NCBI GenBank assembly: GCA_030374765.1
Contig: JARGXX010000099.1
Span: forward strand, 1,612,001-1,676,000
Direction: 5' to 3'
DNA: 64,000 nt
From: Agarophyton chilense
Lineage: Eukaryota; Rhodophyta; Florideophyceae; Gracilariales; Gracilariaceae
In this document: piece after piece, positions 1 through 10,176 of the stretch
How the letters are laid out: each line of letters starts with the position of its first letter
How positions within the stretch are numbered: the stretch's first letter is position 1
Position numbers and translations under genes: made by a program
The notes under the pieces: generated by a model
The model's database searches: none
What the model saw: only the letters and a program-made list of their open reading frames with translations
Told to the model about the DNA's origin: nothing

Positions 1-807
1 CGTCCGATAGTAGCGCTAATCGCCAGCGCGGCGCGTCGCGCAGTGCGTCGCTTAACGCACCACTCCTTCCCGCCCCGAATTGCGGCCATGGTTGCGATTG
101 CGTTGCGGCCACGCGCGGCGTTTCGCCGCTTGCCACTGTCGCTGCCACAGCGCGTAGCTTCGCGCAGTGGGGGAGCGCGCACGAGAACGCTGCTGCTGTA
201 GTGGGCGCCATTGCACGTGCGTGTCGCTGCGCTTCTCTCACACATTGGCGCGCCCGCGCAGACATAGCGCCGCGCGCCACTTTGTATTTGTTGCTTTTCA
301 TACCAATTGGTGCTTGCAAAATCCATTTTGTGCTTTCATTACAATATCTGCCGGCACAGCTTTGCGCCCTGCTAAGAGAGCTGCGCACTGCCTGCCGATT
401 TTTTTACTGCTCATCGTTCCTGTGTTTGCTGTTCAATTTGGTGTCGCCGCCGTCCCCTGCTTGGCGCTCCCCCGGCTGCGCGCCTCCTTTGCATTCTACT
501 CCGCTCCATTCTTCCTCCCTTCTCCGTGTCCCACTCCGCTCCATCCTTCTCATTCCCCCCCCCCCCGTGTCCCACTCCGCTCCACTCTTCCTCCCATCCC
601 TGTATCTCGTTCCGCTCCGCTCTTGTTCCCCTCCCCTGTGTCCTGCTGTGCTCGCCTCTGTCCCCCTTCCCTCCCTCCCGCACCGCTTCACTCCTCCTCC
701 CTCTCGTAACTCCCGCATCCTTCCCCTGTCTGCATCCCGCCCCGCCACTCTTCCTCCTCCGTCCTCGCCGCCCTACTCCTACTTCCTCTCTTCCTCGCCC
801 TATCGTC
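1..807. promoter_or_regulatory. 5' flank of the Myb gene, CT-rich with degenerate tandem repeats
   Basis: No convincing gene. From about 480 to 640 the + strand repeats a degenerate unit of roughly 45 bases built around GTGTCCCACTCCGCTCCA followed by a CT-rich tail, with a C homopolymer near 555. The open frames here lack ATG starts or are low-complexity readings of the CT-rich tract. It probably holds the promoter and 5' UTR of the gene at 808. No TATA box was seen. Confidence 0.5.
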
Positions 808-2178
808 ATGTCGTCGTCCTCCACGCCGCTGGACATTCTATGCAACGTTGCCGCCGCCGAGCGTCGCGCCCCACCGCACGGTCCGCTACCACCCCCACCA
901 CCTCCTTTCCCTCCACCTCCCCCGCCGCCACCACCGCCTCCTCGCGCCACGCTGCCACCCATCCGCCCCGCGCTCCCCCGTCTGTCGTCGTCCGCCCCGC
1001 CGCGCCCGTACCACCCGTTGTCGGCTTCGTCGCTGCCGCTGCTGCATCCGGCTCCGTTGCCTTCGTCGCCGCTACGCGCCGTGCTGCCCTTCCCGTGCTC
1101 GTTTCCAACTGCGCTGCCGTCGCGCTCGCTGCTGCTTCCGCACCCTACCCACCTCCCACCGCTGTCACCGTCGTCCCCCACGCCCTGTTCGCGGCCTTCG
1201 CTTTCACAGCCTTCGCTTTCGCAGCCTTCGCTTCCGCGCAATCTCTCTGCTCCCTCGCTGCGCCCCCCGCACCATACTACCCACAACCACAACCACAACC
1301 ACAACCACAACCATATCAACACCCACACCAACGCTTACACCAACACCCATACCAACACTCACACCAGCGCCCACCACCATCCACTCTACTCGCATCAGCC
1401 TAACCCCCACCACCATCAGCAGCACCCCAACCACCGTCACCACCATCAACCCTACCCGTCCCCCTCCTCCACCGTGCCGCAGCCCGCGTCGTACCCGTCG
1501 TCGCTAAGTGCACTGCCTCGCGCTCCACCCATAGCGCACTCGCCGCTGTCGCTGCCGCGCATGTCGCTGCCCTCCATGTGCACTTCGCCGCCCTCGTACG
1601 GCTCGCCTCCAGCGTCCACCGCAGCCCCGCGCCCACGCTCCACCTTCGGCTCGCCCGCCTCAATCAAGGGTGTCGCAGGGCGCGCCTCCAAGTCCACCGG
1701 CCGTCGCGACAGCTACACACGCTTTACAGCCGAAGAGGAGGCCATGCTGCTGGATGGCGTACGCGTCTTCGGTGTAGGCAACTGGAAAAAGATTTTGAAC
1801 AGCTACCGCTTCCATTGGAAGCGCACCGCCGTCGATCTCAAGGACAAGTATCGCAACATGACGCGTGCCAAGATGAGGCGTATCAACGCAGCTGCCGCTA
1901 CTGGCCCCCAGTCCGCTGCCGCCTCCCCGCGTCAGCGCTTGCCGCTGCCGTTGCCGCCCGTGCGCCGCCGCAGCAGCGTGAACGGTGGCGGCGGCGGTAT
2001 TGAGCATGATGCGCGGTTCTCATACGCGTTGCCGCGCGTTGGTAGCGCACCACTACCGAAGCGCGCCTCATCGCATGTGGCGACGCACGTGGCGCGCATG
2101 CAAATGAGCATAAGCCCTGTGACTACGCCCAACACCACCCCAGCTGGCAGTGTCGAGGAGAAGAGCCTCGCTCCATGA
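808..2178 (+). CDS. Telobox-type Myb/SANT DNA-binding protein
   Basis: A 456-residue protein with one Myb/SANT domain at about residues 302-358. The third helix reads VDLKDKYRNM, close to the telobox (VDLKDKWRNL) of telomere-repeat-binding Myb proteins, so a nuclear double-stranded DNA-binding role is likely, at telomeres or at telo-box promoters. The N-terminal 300 residues are low-complexity: Pro/Ser-rich, then a His/Asn/Thr-rich stretch encoded by CAACCA and ACCAACACC microsatellites (about 1270-1360). A basic linker precedes the domain and a Ser-rich tail follows. The ATG at 808 (MSSSSTPLDI) is chosen because the frame further upstream opens only with GTG at 526. Unlike plant TRB proteins there is no linker-histone-like domain, and unlike TRF proteins no dimerisation domain is visible. 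Domain call is firm; telomeric function is inference. Confidence 0.85.
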   Translation: MSSSSTPLDILCNVAAAERRAPPHGPLPPPPPPFPPPPPPPPPPPRATLPPIRPALPRLSSSAPPRPYHPLSASSLPLLHPAPLPSSPLRAVLPFPCSFPTALPSRSLLLPHPTHLPPLSPSSPTPCSRPSLSQPSLSQPSLPRNLSAPSLRPPHHTTHNHNHNHNHNHINTHTNAYTNTHTNTHTSAHHHPLYSHQPNPHHHQQHPNHRHHHQPYPSPSSTVPQPASYPSSLSALPRAPPIAHSPLSLPRMSLPSMCTSPPSYGSPPASTAAPRPRSTFGSPASIKGVAGRASKSTGRRDSYTRFTAEEEAMLLDGVRVFGVGNWKKILNSYRFHWKRTAVDLKDKYRNMTRAKMRRINAAAATGPQSAAASPRQRLPLPLPPVRRRSSVNGGGGGIEHDARFSYALPRVGSAPLPKRASSHVATHVARMQMSISPVTTPNTTPAGSVEEKSLAP

Positions 2179-2729
2179 CGCCGACAGCTTGCTAGAGCGC
2201 GGGAACCGTCCGCACGCCGTCCTTCATTGTAACATAACAGTCCTTTCTTTTCTCCTGCCTGACGGTGCCGAGGCCGCTGCTGCTGTACACTATTCCTGTA
2301 ACTATTTGGATCTACTTGACAGCGTCACCCTTCTGCGTGAGCATCTGTAACTTGTGTTTCGGTAAATCATCCCATGTCTATGATCAATTGCATCGTCAGC
2401 GTGATAGATACTCCCCTCCCACCCTCCCCCCCACATGCGATTCTGTAGTCCGAACGGCTGCAGTGAGTAAAAAGGGACCGTCATCATCATCATCATCAGC
2501 TGCAGCAGCAGCAGACAAATGCTCGTGGACCACGTATACCACGTGTCCTGCGTGTGAGTAGTGTGCGTGGCGCCAATCCTGCGCGGCTCTTACAGCGCTC
2601 CTGCTGCCGCTCACGCGTCCAGCTCTGCTTGCCTTCCTGCGCTCTGTCCGCCTTTGCAGCCCCCCCCTTCCCTGCCAACCCTTCCCTGCCAACCCCTCCC
2701 CCTTACTGTCGCCCCCACCAGCATTCCCA
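2179..2729. other. Intergenic region with trinucleotide runs
   Basis: No gene seen. It contains a TCATCA run followed by a CAGCAG run (about 2481-2516) and CT-rich sequence before the next ATG at 2730. It should hold the 3' end of the Myb transcript and the promoter of the coiled-coil gene. Confidence 0.4.
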
Positions 2730-5700
2730 ATGCCGCCTTCTTCCCCGCCGCCTCCCGGCTCGCCGCCCCGTCCACTTTTGCCGCACCAATCCCACGCCCT
2801 TCACCGCTTCGGAGCAGAGGCCGCTTCCGTGCTGTCACGTGCCCACCCGGACGCCCACGACCGCCTGGTGGAGAGCGACCGCCTCCGCCTACAGCGCTTC
2901 CATCAACACGCCGTCAGCTTCCTGGAGCGCGCCTTTGCCGACCAGTCCACAGAGCACGTTGAAGATACCGCCTTGTCCCCCAAGTCTCCGCGAAACGACC
3001 ATCACGTGCAAATGCTGCACGACTTTCATCATGAGGCGTTAAGCATTGCCGACGTTGCCGTGCAAGAATCGGCCTTTGGCGCCCCGGACGCCCCCGACGT
3101 TCTCGATTCCCAAAATGCCTCCGATGCATCTGCCTCCGCCCCGCGCCGGGACTCCACCGCCGATAGCACGCTTGTCCGCATCACTCGTGACAAGCAGCGC
3201 TTAGAGCAGCACTACAGAGATGCCGTATCCTTTCTCAACCGCACGGACAACGGCGGTGGCCTAGTGGAGGAGCAGGAGCTTGATGCCCCAGCTGTCGACC
3301 GCCTCCAGCTGCAGCGCTACGCGAGGGAGGCTATGATTTTCCTGGACAAGGCCTTTCGAGACGACGTTACCGCCGCAGCCGTGGCTGCCACGGGCGACGC
3401 TTCTACGCCTACCGCACAAAACGGCCCTAAACATCTGACGGACGAGGAGGAGAATGAGGAACAAGAACAAGACGTGGAAACCGCTTTGGGTGACGTGCAG
3501 GAACACGACGAAGAACAGCGACGCCAGCGAGATGAGGAGCGCCAAATTGCCGAAGACCGCGCCGCCCTGCAGCGATATGAGTACGAGTATGACCAGTTCT
3601 TATCTAAGGCCTATCAGGATGATTCCGCTATGTTTGTCGAGGACGCCGACAGTGTGACCACCACCAATAGCGCCTCTGACCGCGGCTTGTACGCCCGCCG
3701 CATGGCCCCGTCCACACCCAGCGCTGAAAGTGCGTCGTATTCTGGCAGCGCTACCCAAGAGGACGAAGACTTCAGTGACGAAGAGGCCCACACTGATGAC
3801 GAGTTTCAGGATCCGTCCACTGCCGAATCTGCTCAATTGCCTGCGCGTAACTTTTCGTTATACTCCAACGCGGAGCAAGTTTACCCGGCTGGCGGCGTGG
3901 GCCATTCTGACTGTGACCTAGCCGACGATGGAAACGGAGGGGTACACGAACAGATGGTGAGGTACGAGCAGGAAGCGGCAGATTACTTTAATGGCACCAA
4001 TGTCTCGGATGAGGAGGATGCGCGGTTTGACGCTCAGGTTGCCGCTTTGGAAGCCCGTGAGAACGACGAGTGTCGGTCACCCGAGATGGCACAGAGACTT
4101 GTGGCAGATGAAGGTGTGAATGACCGAGTGGACGATACTGTTATTGGGAATGATGAAGAAGACATCTTCGGTGTTGATCGCCAGGTGGATGAAGAACAGC
4201 GAATTAGCTTGCAGGAACTGAAGCAAGGGCCAGATGACAACCAAAGCTCATCAAGCGAATTTGAGATTCCGTCTACCAAATTCCCAGACAGGGTAGAAGC
4301 GCCACAGCACAGCCCTGAAAAGGAGCACGGCGCGAGTCCTGTTGCGCACCCTTTGGTATCGAGCAACTCCAAGGACCTACTGGTGGATGTCATTTTGGAG
4401 AACAAGGCTGGAAAGAGTCAAAAGTGGTCCCAGGTTTCCGTAGACCGCTCGTTTTATAGGCAAGTGCCTCGTGGCTCTACTGTCAAGTTTAGGCCACGAA
4501 TATCCCCACAGCTGTCTCAAACCAGTCAAACTGGCTCTGGCTCCAATTCGTATGCCGCTATGATTCCGTTGGGCGAGCTGCAGCGAGTGGAAAAAGAGCG
4601 TGACACGGCGTTGGCAACGCTGGAAGATATCGTGAACGAGAGGAGCATGCTGGCAGCGCAAGTTAGCGAGATGAAATCCATGATAACATCGACTGGATCT
4701 GAAGAAAAGCATCGCGAGTTTTGGGAAGATGATGACAAGTTTATGCCGGCGAGTGACATCGATCTTGCTTCAGAGTTGCGGGAAGCCCATGCTACGATGG
4801 AAAAATTGACGGAGGAGATGGAGACAACACTTTCCGTCTTAGATGCTCGATATCGCGAAACTCTCAGTAGAGCACACAAGGCCGAGGAGAAGTGCATCCG
4901 ACTAGAGTCAAATGCTTCCATGCTTGAAAACGAGTTTGCTTCGCAAGGTGTGCGGTTGTCTAAGGCGATTGCCGAACAGCAGAGACTGGGACATTTAATG
5001 AAGAGGAAAGAATTGGAGCTGGAGACGTTGCGTCGAAAAGCAGAGAAAGACCTGCAGAAGATCGATGAGGCGTACAGTGAGGAAGCTAAAACTCGCATGC
5101 AGAGAATACGCGAGCTGACTAGCGAAATCACTACATTGCAAGAAAAGCTTAAGGCTGCAAGCGGCAGGAATGAACGGCGTCTCGGCAGCTCTTCTGCGTC
5201 AAGACGGCTCGAGCTGGAAGTATCTGCACTAAAGAGAAGGTTAGGGGATAGCGAGCGCAAGGTAAACGAGGAGCGACTGAGTGGGCGTAGAAAAATGGAG
5301 ACGGAACTGAAAAGAATGCAAAATGAACATGACGAGGAGGTTCGAAGTTTGGTGGGCAAATTGGACGGGTTAGAGCGTCAGGTTGCTCAAGTCGAGGACG
5401 TGAAACGGGAAATGGGGAATTTGAGAGGTGAGCGAGAACGATTGCAGGCTACTGTCACGACTTTAGAGACCAAGGTAGTGGACGTGACAAAGAACTTGAA
5501 GGAGGCCAAGCGCGAGCAGATCGCGGCCGAGGCAGAAGCAAAACATGTGCGATCGCGCTACGAGGAATCGCTCAAGAAAAAGTTGGTAGAAATGGATCAC
5601 GGAGGCGAGCTTGCAGAGCTACAGCATGCTTTGCAAGGGCTGCGCGATGAGGCGACCATGAGAGAAAAGAAATTAAAGCAGCAGCTTGACGAGTTCCGCG

Positions 5701-6065
5701 CGCGCGCAGAGCAAGCCGAAGTGTCGGCGGCTCGTGCAGAGAAGGACGCAAAGGAGGCGGCTGAGGTGGCGAAGCTGGCGCAAGAAAGAAGTCGACAAGC
5801 TGTCGAGACTGAGAGGAAGATGAGGCAGACAGCTGAAGCAGAGAAGGAGGCGATTGTAGTGGAGAGTAAGGCGTGGGAGAAACTTGCCCAGCAGCAAATG
5901 GAGCAGAGCGTCGCTGAGGTTGAGATTGTCAAGAGCTCATCGAGACGGGGGTTGCGGCGGAGCCATTCGAAAGGACGTGACGGCTCAAAGAAGAAGGACA
6001 AGGGTGGGCGGAGTGATGAATCTGGACGAAAGAAGAATGCACATCGTCCACGCCTATTTGGGTAG
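2730..6065 (+). CDS. Large coiled-coil protein with acidic repeat-bearing N-terminus (unrecognised)
   Basis: An intact 1111-residue frame starting at ATG 2730. After a Pro-rich leader, residues 1-430 carry seven degenerate copies of a motif of about 20 residues with consensus LQRYxxEAxxFLxKAFxDD. They start near residues 24, 50, 91, 154, 190, 277 and 407, and are separated by Asp/Glu-rich linkers. Residues about 610-1067 are a long heptad-rich coiled coil (Lys/Glu/Leu/Arg), and the last 40 residues are strongly basic (RRGLRRSHSKGRDGSKKKDK). The layout suggests a cytoskeletal, centrosomal or nuclear scaffold, but I do not recognise the family and assign no function. It ends in TAG at 6063-6065. 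Confidence 0.85.
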   Translation: MPPSSPPPPGSPPRPLLPHQSHALHRFGAEAASVLSRAHPDAHDRLVESDRLRLQRFHQHAVSFLERAFADQSTEHVEDTALSPKSPRNDHHVQMLHDFHHEALSIADVAVQESAFGAPDAPDVLDSQNASDASASAPRRDSTADSTLVRITRDKQRLEQHYRDAVSFLNRTDNGGGLVEEQELDAPAVDRLQLQRYAREAMIFLDKAFRDDVTAAAVAATGDASTPTAQNGPKHLTDEEENEEQEQDVETALGDVQEHDEEQRRQRDEERQIAEDRAALQRYEYEYDQFLSKAYQDDSAMFVEDADSVTTTNSASDRGLYARRMAPSTPSAESASYSGSATQEDEDFSDEEAHTDDEFQDPSTAESAQLPARNFSLYSNAEQVYPAGGVGHSDCDLADDGNGGVHEQMVRYEQEAADYFNGTNVSDEEDARFDAQVAALEARENDECRSPEMAQRLVADEGVNDRVDDTVIGNDEEDIFGVDRQVDEEQRISLQELKQGPDDNQSSSSEFEIPSTKFPDRVEAPQHSPEKEHGASPVAHPLVSSNSKDLLVDVILENKAGKSQKWSQVSVDRSFYRQVPRGSTVKFRPRISPQLSQTSQTGSGSNSYAAMIPLGELQRVEKERDTALATLEDIVNERSMLAAQVSEMKSMITSTGSEEKHREFWEDDDKFMPASDIDLASELREAHATMEKLTEEMETTLSVLDARYRETLSRAHKAEEKCIRLESNASMLENEFASQGVRLSKAIAEQQRLGHLMKRKELELETLRRKAEKDLQKIDEAYSEEAKTRMQRIRELTSEITTLQEKLKAASGRNERRLGSSSASRRLELEVSALKRRLGDSERKVNEERLSGRRKMETELKRMQNEHDEEVRSLVGKLDGLERQVAQVEDVKREMGNLRGERERLQATVTTLETKVVDVTKNLKEAKREQIAAEAEAKHVRSRYEESLKKKLVEMDHGGELAELQHALQGLRDEATMREKKLKQQLDEFRARAEQAEVSAARAEKDAKEAAEVAKLAQERSRQAVETERKMRQTAEAEKEAIVVESKAWEKLAQQQMEQSVAEVEIVKSSSRRGLRRSHSKGRDGSKKKDKGGRSDESGRKKNAHRPRLFG

Positions 6066-6200
6066 GATGGGATGTAGAGTTGGCGGTTGGAGGAGATTCC
6101 CAGGGGCTGTTGGGGTTGTAGTATTATTAGGCTCATAGGTTTCTGTAGGTTTGTCGGTAATGAAGATGAGATGTCGTTTAATCGCGTCTGCTGACTCAAG

Positions 6201-6236
6201 TTTTTTTGGGGTTTTTGGGGTTTTAGGGGTTTTAGG
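6201..6236 (+). repeat. Telomere-like T/G tract
   Basis: A short run of TTTTTGGGG and TTTTAGGGG units lies just after the coiled-coil gene. It has three runs of four G and a final GG, so it resembles interstitial telomeric sequence (compare TTTTAGGG or TTTAGGG) and could fold as a G-quadruplex. It may equally be chance low-complexity sequence in the 3' UTR. Confidence 0.4.
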
Positions 6237-6395
6237 CATTCTCCGCACATAGGCCTTTTGCTCATTGCACACAGCCAATCAGCGTCGTGGTGAAATGTTC
6301 CAGCTCGCGCAAGCGCCCTACGCGCCGTGCCACTGTCGGACAAGCGCACCACTTGCAATTGGACCGAAACAAGCGCAAAGCGCACCTTCTACCTG

Positions 6396-6431
6396 GCGTT
6401 TCACACTGCGTTTCACACTGCGCTTCACGCC
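6396..6431 (+). repeat. 12-bp tandem repeat, three units
   Basis: Two perfect copies of GCGTTTCACACT are followed by one decayed copy (GCGCTTCACGCC). It lies about 40 bp before the chosen ATG of the SPRING homologue, probably in its 5' UTR. The repeat reads through in frame upstream of that ATG, but no ATG-started upstream extension with sensible composition exists. Confidence 0.6.
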
Positions 6432-6471
6432 TTCGCCCAGCGGCAATTCGCCGCCGGCGACTACGGGAGTG

Positions 6472-7134
6472 ATGCCGCTACAATCTCTGATCCGTCGCCT
6501 CAGAAGGCTGTTTCACATCCAGGACATTAGACTTCTCGTCGTGATCACCGGCTTCGTGCTGTTCTTATTCGGCGTCACGGACATTTTCGTGCTCACTGAA
6601 CTTCCGAAAGAGACACGAACATCTTCCTCATTTCGAATGCATTCCCGCCATCTGCGCGGGGTGACGCCGGCCTCTGTAGCGGAACATGTCGCAAAAGAGG
6701 GTGCTTCGTGTAGGTATACTCGCGCGAGCACGCGCCTTGTCGTAGATGAACGTGGCTATGTGTGTCCTCGCTCTCATATCGATGCACTTTCCAAGTGCTG
6801 TTCACGCTCGGCCGCATTGGCGCGATATGAATGTTCTTCATGTGATGCGTCTTATTGCTGCTCCGTGTATGAGCATTGCGTTTCGTGCTGCATGGCCCCG
6901 GAGAGGGAGCAGCTTCGAATGACCATCGAGCCCAACAGCAATATGATCAAGTACATTGTACGCGACGGGTTTGAATTGTGTAGCGTCTTGTGTCGCTCGA
7001 ATTCCAACAGTCTGGTTCATGAGAACGCCTACAGAAATGCCCGTCATCACTGTTTCGGTAATCGTCACCCGCCTTTCGATCGTTCTCTGCACCAGGGAGT
7101 TTTCGATTTTGCTTCCCCAATGGAGAAGAGATAG
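6472..7134 (+). CDS. SPRING / C12orf49 family protein (DUF2054)
   Basis: A 220-residue protein, close in length to human SPRING (about 205). Residues 18-41 form one hydrophobic segment after a basic N-terminus, a type II signal anchor. The Cys-rich C-terminal domain matches the family closely: DERGYVCPR (93-100), CCSR (109-112), SYCCSVYEHCVSCC (127-140), FELCSVLCR (168-175) and VHENAYRNA (182-190). Human SPRING resides in ER/Golgi membranes and supports cleavage and trafficking of site-1 protease, and so SREBP signalling; the algal role is inferred. The ATG at 6472 directly precedes the membrane segment. The longer frame opening at 6265 begins with TTG and adds low-complexity residues. Confidence 0.88.
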   Translation: MPLQSLIRRLRRLFHIQDIRLLVVITGFVLFLFGVTDIFVLTELPKETRTSSSFRMHSRHLRGVTPASVAEHVAKEGASCRYTRASTRLVVDERGYVCPRSHIDALSKCCSRSAALARYECSSCDASYCCSVYEHCVSCCMAPEREQLRMTIEPNSNMIKYIVRDGFELCSVLCRSNSNSLVHENAYRNARHHCFGNRHPPFDRSLHQGVFDFASPMEKR

Positions 7135-8223
7135 GCAATAATGGTCTGCCGTCAGTATCGCTGATGATATCGCTGTCTCATTCGACAACACTATTTCAGT
7201 TGGTGTCAGGCGATGTGATTTTTGGTGCGCCCACCATCGACATGGTGCAGGTGAAATTTTAACTTACATAGAACCTCTACTCCGCGAATTTCCGTCTGCA
7301 ATCTTGACTAAACCCCGCCCATTACTAATTCCTAATCGATACCTTCTGTAACACGGAAGGACGAGTACGAAGGTCGCTTTTTAATTGCCGTCATATTGTC
7401 AAGATTCTTGACCTGTTCAGGAAATTGGAAGCTTTCGCAGCATGACATGAGATTCGTGATCATGAAAAACTGTAAATGGCCGATGATACGTAATTACAGT
7501 AGCAATGACGCTCAGAAATTTTGAAACGTGTTTTTTTGGAATCACATACAGTAGTTGTTTACCTTCGCAGTGCCCGTGCAGAGAGCTGTAACAGAGATCT
7601 TCTCTTTTTGTTCACACGATTGGTGTTCCTGACGGTGTTCCTGGGGGGATCCCCGACTCGTGCCGTTGCGGTCGAGCTTGTGTACATCCTGGAACACCCC
7701 TTCCCCTTTCTTTTCAGGTGCGGTCGCTCCGCAACATGAGGCAGGAACATAGCTTCAGGCCAGGAAAAATTTTCGTGTCGACGTTTTGGCTATCTAGCAG
7801 GTGTTAAACGACTTGATGGTCTTCTCCCACCCATTCTTCGCCACGGGGCAAACGATCCGATGAACTGCTTCAAGTCTTACGCCAAACTTGAATGGAATAA
7901 AAAGGATCATTTTCTCCATCAGTAATGAGATCTAATGCTTCAAGGAGTGCTCACCTGCTCCACTAATTTCTGCCGCAGCATTCACGAAGTGAAATTCGGG
8001 AAAGAGCTAGGCTTTCAAAATTTTAATATCCACGCTTTGATTCTCTTGTGCTGGCGAACCCACTGCTGCCGCGAAATCATGAAATCCCAGCACGAAAGCG
8101 GTAACATTCAAGAACTCAATTCAACTCAATGCGTTTCAGAAGCTCGTGAGTCTTTATTCCTCTCTTGGCCAAAAAATCATTAACCGGATGACTCTCAAAA
8201 TTACATACTTCACCAGCAAACAC
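7135..8223. other. Intergenic region
   Basis: About 1.1 kb without a credible gene. The short open frames (for example 7521-7739 + and 7935-8183 +) have no recognisable motif. It ends at a clear TATA box. Confidence 0.4.
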
Positions 8224-8230
8224 TATAAAA
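8224..8230 (+). promoter_or_regulatory. TATA box of the coiled-coil gene at 8359
   Basis: A perfect TATAAAA followed by GC-rich sequence lies 135 bp before the ATG at 8359. Transcription would start near 8255, giving a 5' UTR of about 100 bases. Confidence 0.6.
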
Positions 8231-8358
8231 GCGGGGGCTTCAGATGCAGGGGAAGCAAAAGTTTGTCTCTCCCACCGCCGTACACACAGTACTACGACTC
8301 ACCCTCACGCAAAAGAAAACTTTGATTTCTATCCCCTGATCACGTTTCTTTTTCAAGC

Positions 8359-10176
8359 ATGTCTTACATGAAGCAATCTGTGGCGAGTCTGGCGGCTTTC
8401 TTCGAAAGGAGATCTCGTGAACTTTTCTCTCAAGACCAAACCAAATGCAGTAACGAAGTCACTGAGGCTTGCACTAGCAATGAGGATTCTGCGGCGAAAA
8501 TTGGTACTTCTTCTGATCCAGGAATGAAACTCCAACTAGAGTCCATGGTACATGATTTCTGGAACGAACTTGTCAGCCATGCGCGAAAGAGCGGTGTAGC
8601 AAGCATCGAGCAGTTTTTCCCTATCGTTTGTGATAACATGAAAAACACCCAGGCTGTGAATGTTTCGGAGGAGGTATACAGACGGGAACTAATATCTGCC
8701 CTTGAAGCATTCCGCCCAAGTCATGCCCATAATGGAGGGAAAAACAAGAAATTGGATAGTGAAGAGCAGGTCATTATCAACTCAATAAAGCATCGCCTGA
8801 GAAAGATGTCGGACCAGGCTCAGGTTGCAGAAGACGCTCTTCACATGGCTAGAAAAGAAATCCATGATCTTGAATACACACGTGAAGAAGACGAAAAGAA
8901 GCGAAGGAAGCTCTTTACGGTTCTAGAGGAAGTCAGGAGCGAAAACCGGGAACTGCAATCCAGAAACACATCTCTTCTGAAAAGTTTGAGAGACCAAGAA
9001 ACCGATTTTGAGCGGCTGCAAGCTGCGAAGAGAATAGTGGATGTCGAGAAACTCCGCTCGATGCATAAGGCAGAGATGGCAGAATTAGTTGCGAAGCAAT
9101 CGTCGTTGCGATGTACGATGTTTCACACACAGTTGAGGGAAGCGGAAAGCTCTTCGTATGTAGTGCACGAACACGTGGATGAGCTAGAACGAGTTCTACA
9201 TGAAATAAGAATTCTCCTCACAAGCAGTTCGAACTCTTCGGAGGATTCCAACGGTCACTTCTTCCGTTTTCCCCTCGAGGCACTTGTACACAAAGGGTCC
9301 AAACTTTTGGGAAAACTTGGAGTGTCACTATCTGGCCACAGCAACGAAGCGGGCACAAGTGGGAGGAACAGACAACAGCCTTTGTCTGAAGCTGATATTT
9401 TGGCTGAGAACAGGACCTGTGAAGAAGCATTGGCGTCCAAGAGTAAGAAGCTTTCTCGCGATTTGTTATCTGGTTCAAACAAAAGAATCGCGCAGGAAAC
9501 TCAGCCAAGACTGCTTCGCAAGGTAAAAAGCCGTCTGCAACATGGGCCAAGGAATGAAGAAAGGACTGCTGAGACAGGTACTCTAGCCGGAGACGAGCAC
9601 TTAGGCGACTCTCAAGCACCAAACAGTGGAGCAAAACTGTTTCGCGGGCTGTTGTCTGGTGCATACCTAAATGAGAAACAAAATCCATCACGACTTTTTT
9701 GCAAGGTAACCAGTGGCTCACGTCACGACGGTGGAGGAGGGCGTTTTAGGAGGAAACCCCTAGTCACACCACCAGCGCAGGCCAGTTGTATCAAAGGAAA
9801 TAGACGCTCCGCCACAGATGTAACGCGCGAGGCTGAAGATGGTCCAAACTCGAAGGGAATGCCGACGACATTAGCAGACTTCAAGCGCATTCTCTCGTTA
9901 AACTCCCACCCAGATCATCGTAGCCAATTGCAAGGTAGGGAGCCGTTGGAGATTAAATCTATTGGAAAGACATTAGAATCTCTTGGGAAGAACTTGGATA
10001 CTTTACGAGATGTCGTTGAAAGTAAGGAGGAAGAAATTCATCGCCTTCGTCGACAGCTTCGAGCTTCAGTCAAACTTTCGGACGCTTTCGAGCAAGGTTT
10101 GAGGAAGGAGTACCAAAAGCGGGTGGAAATGGAGAAGATAATGGAGGCGAATGAAAAGAAAGAAAATTTCATGTGA
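8359..10176 (+). CDS. Coiled-coil protein, unrecognised
   Basis: An intact 605-residue frame with an ATG start and TGA stop. Residues about 125-265 form a charged coiled coil (RKEIHDLEYTREEDEKKRRK and similar), and residues about 535-600 a second one ending in a Lys/Glu-rich tail. Between them lie Ser-rich, basic, probably disordered sequences. These include a diverged internal duplication: KLSRDLLSGSN...RLLRKVKS near residue 364 and KLFRGLLSGAY...RLFCKVTS near residue 425. No enzyme or localisation motif is visible. A TATA box sits 135 bp upstream. Confidence 0.8.
   Translation: MSYMKQSVASLAAFFERRSRELFSQDQTKCSNEVTEACTSNEDSAAKIGTSSDPGMKLQLESMVHDFWNELVSHARKSGVASIEQFFPIVCDNMKNTQAVNVSEEVYRRELISALEAFRPSHAHNGGKNKKLDSEEQVIINSIKHRLRKMSDQAQVAEDALHMARKEIHDLEYTREEDEKKRRKLFTVLEEVRSENRELQSRNTSLLKSLRDQETDFERLQAAKRIVDVEKLRSMHKAEMAELVAKQSSLRCTMFHTQLREAESSSYVVHEHVDELERVLHEIRILLTSSSNSSEDSNGHFFRFPLEALVHKGSKLLGKLGVSLSGHSNEAGTSGRNRQQPLSEADILAENRTCEEALASKSKKLSRDLLSGSNKRIAQETQPRLLRKVKSRLQHGPRNEERTAETGTLAGDEHLGDSQAPNSGAKLFRGLLSGAYLNEKQNPSRLFCKVTSGSRHDGGGGRFRRKPLVTPPAQASCIKGNRRSATDVTREAEDGPNSKGMPTTLADFKRILSLNSHPDHRSQLQGREPLEIKSIGKTLESLGKNLDTLRDVVESKEEEIHRLRRQLRASVKLSDAFEQGLRKEYQKRVEMEKIMEANEKKENFM

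Noticed and set aside
201-1403. Long + ORF of 400 codons overlapping the Myb gene, and a 306-codon - ORF at 411-1331
   Set aside because: Both are low-complexity readings of CT-rich and microsatellite DNA in other frames; the Myb frame holds the only recognisable domain.
4526-5359. 277-codon - ORF inside the coiled-coil gene
   Set aside because: Ser/Leu-rich mirror of the Lys/Glu coiled-coil codons; no independent support.
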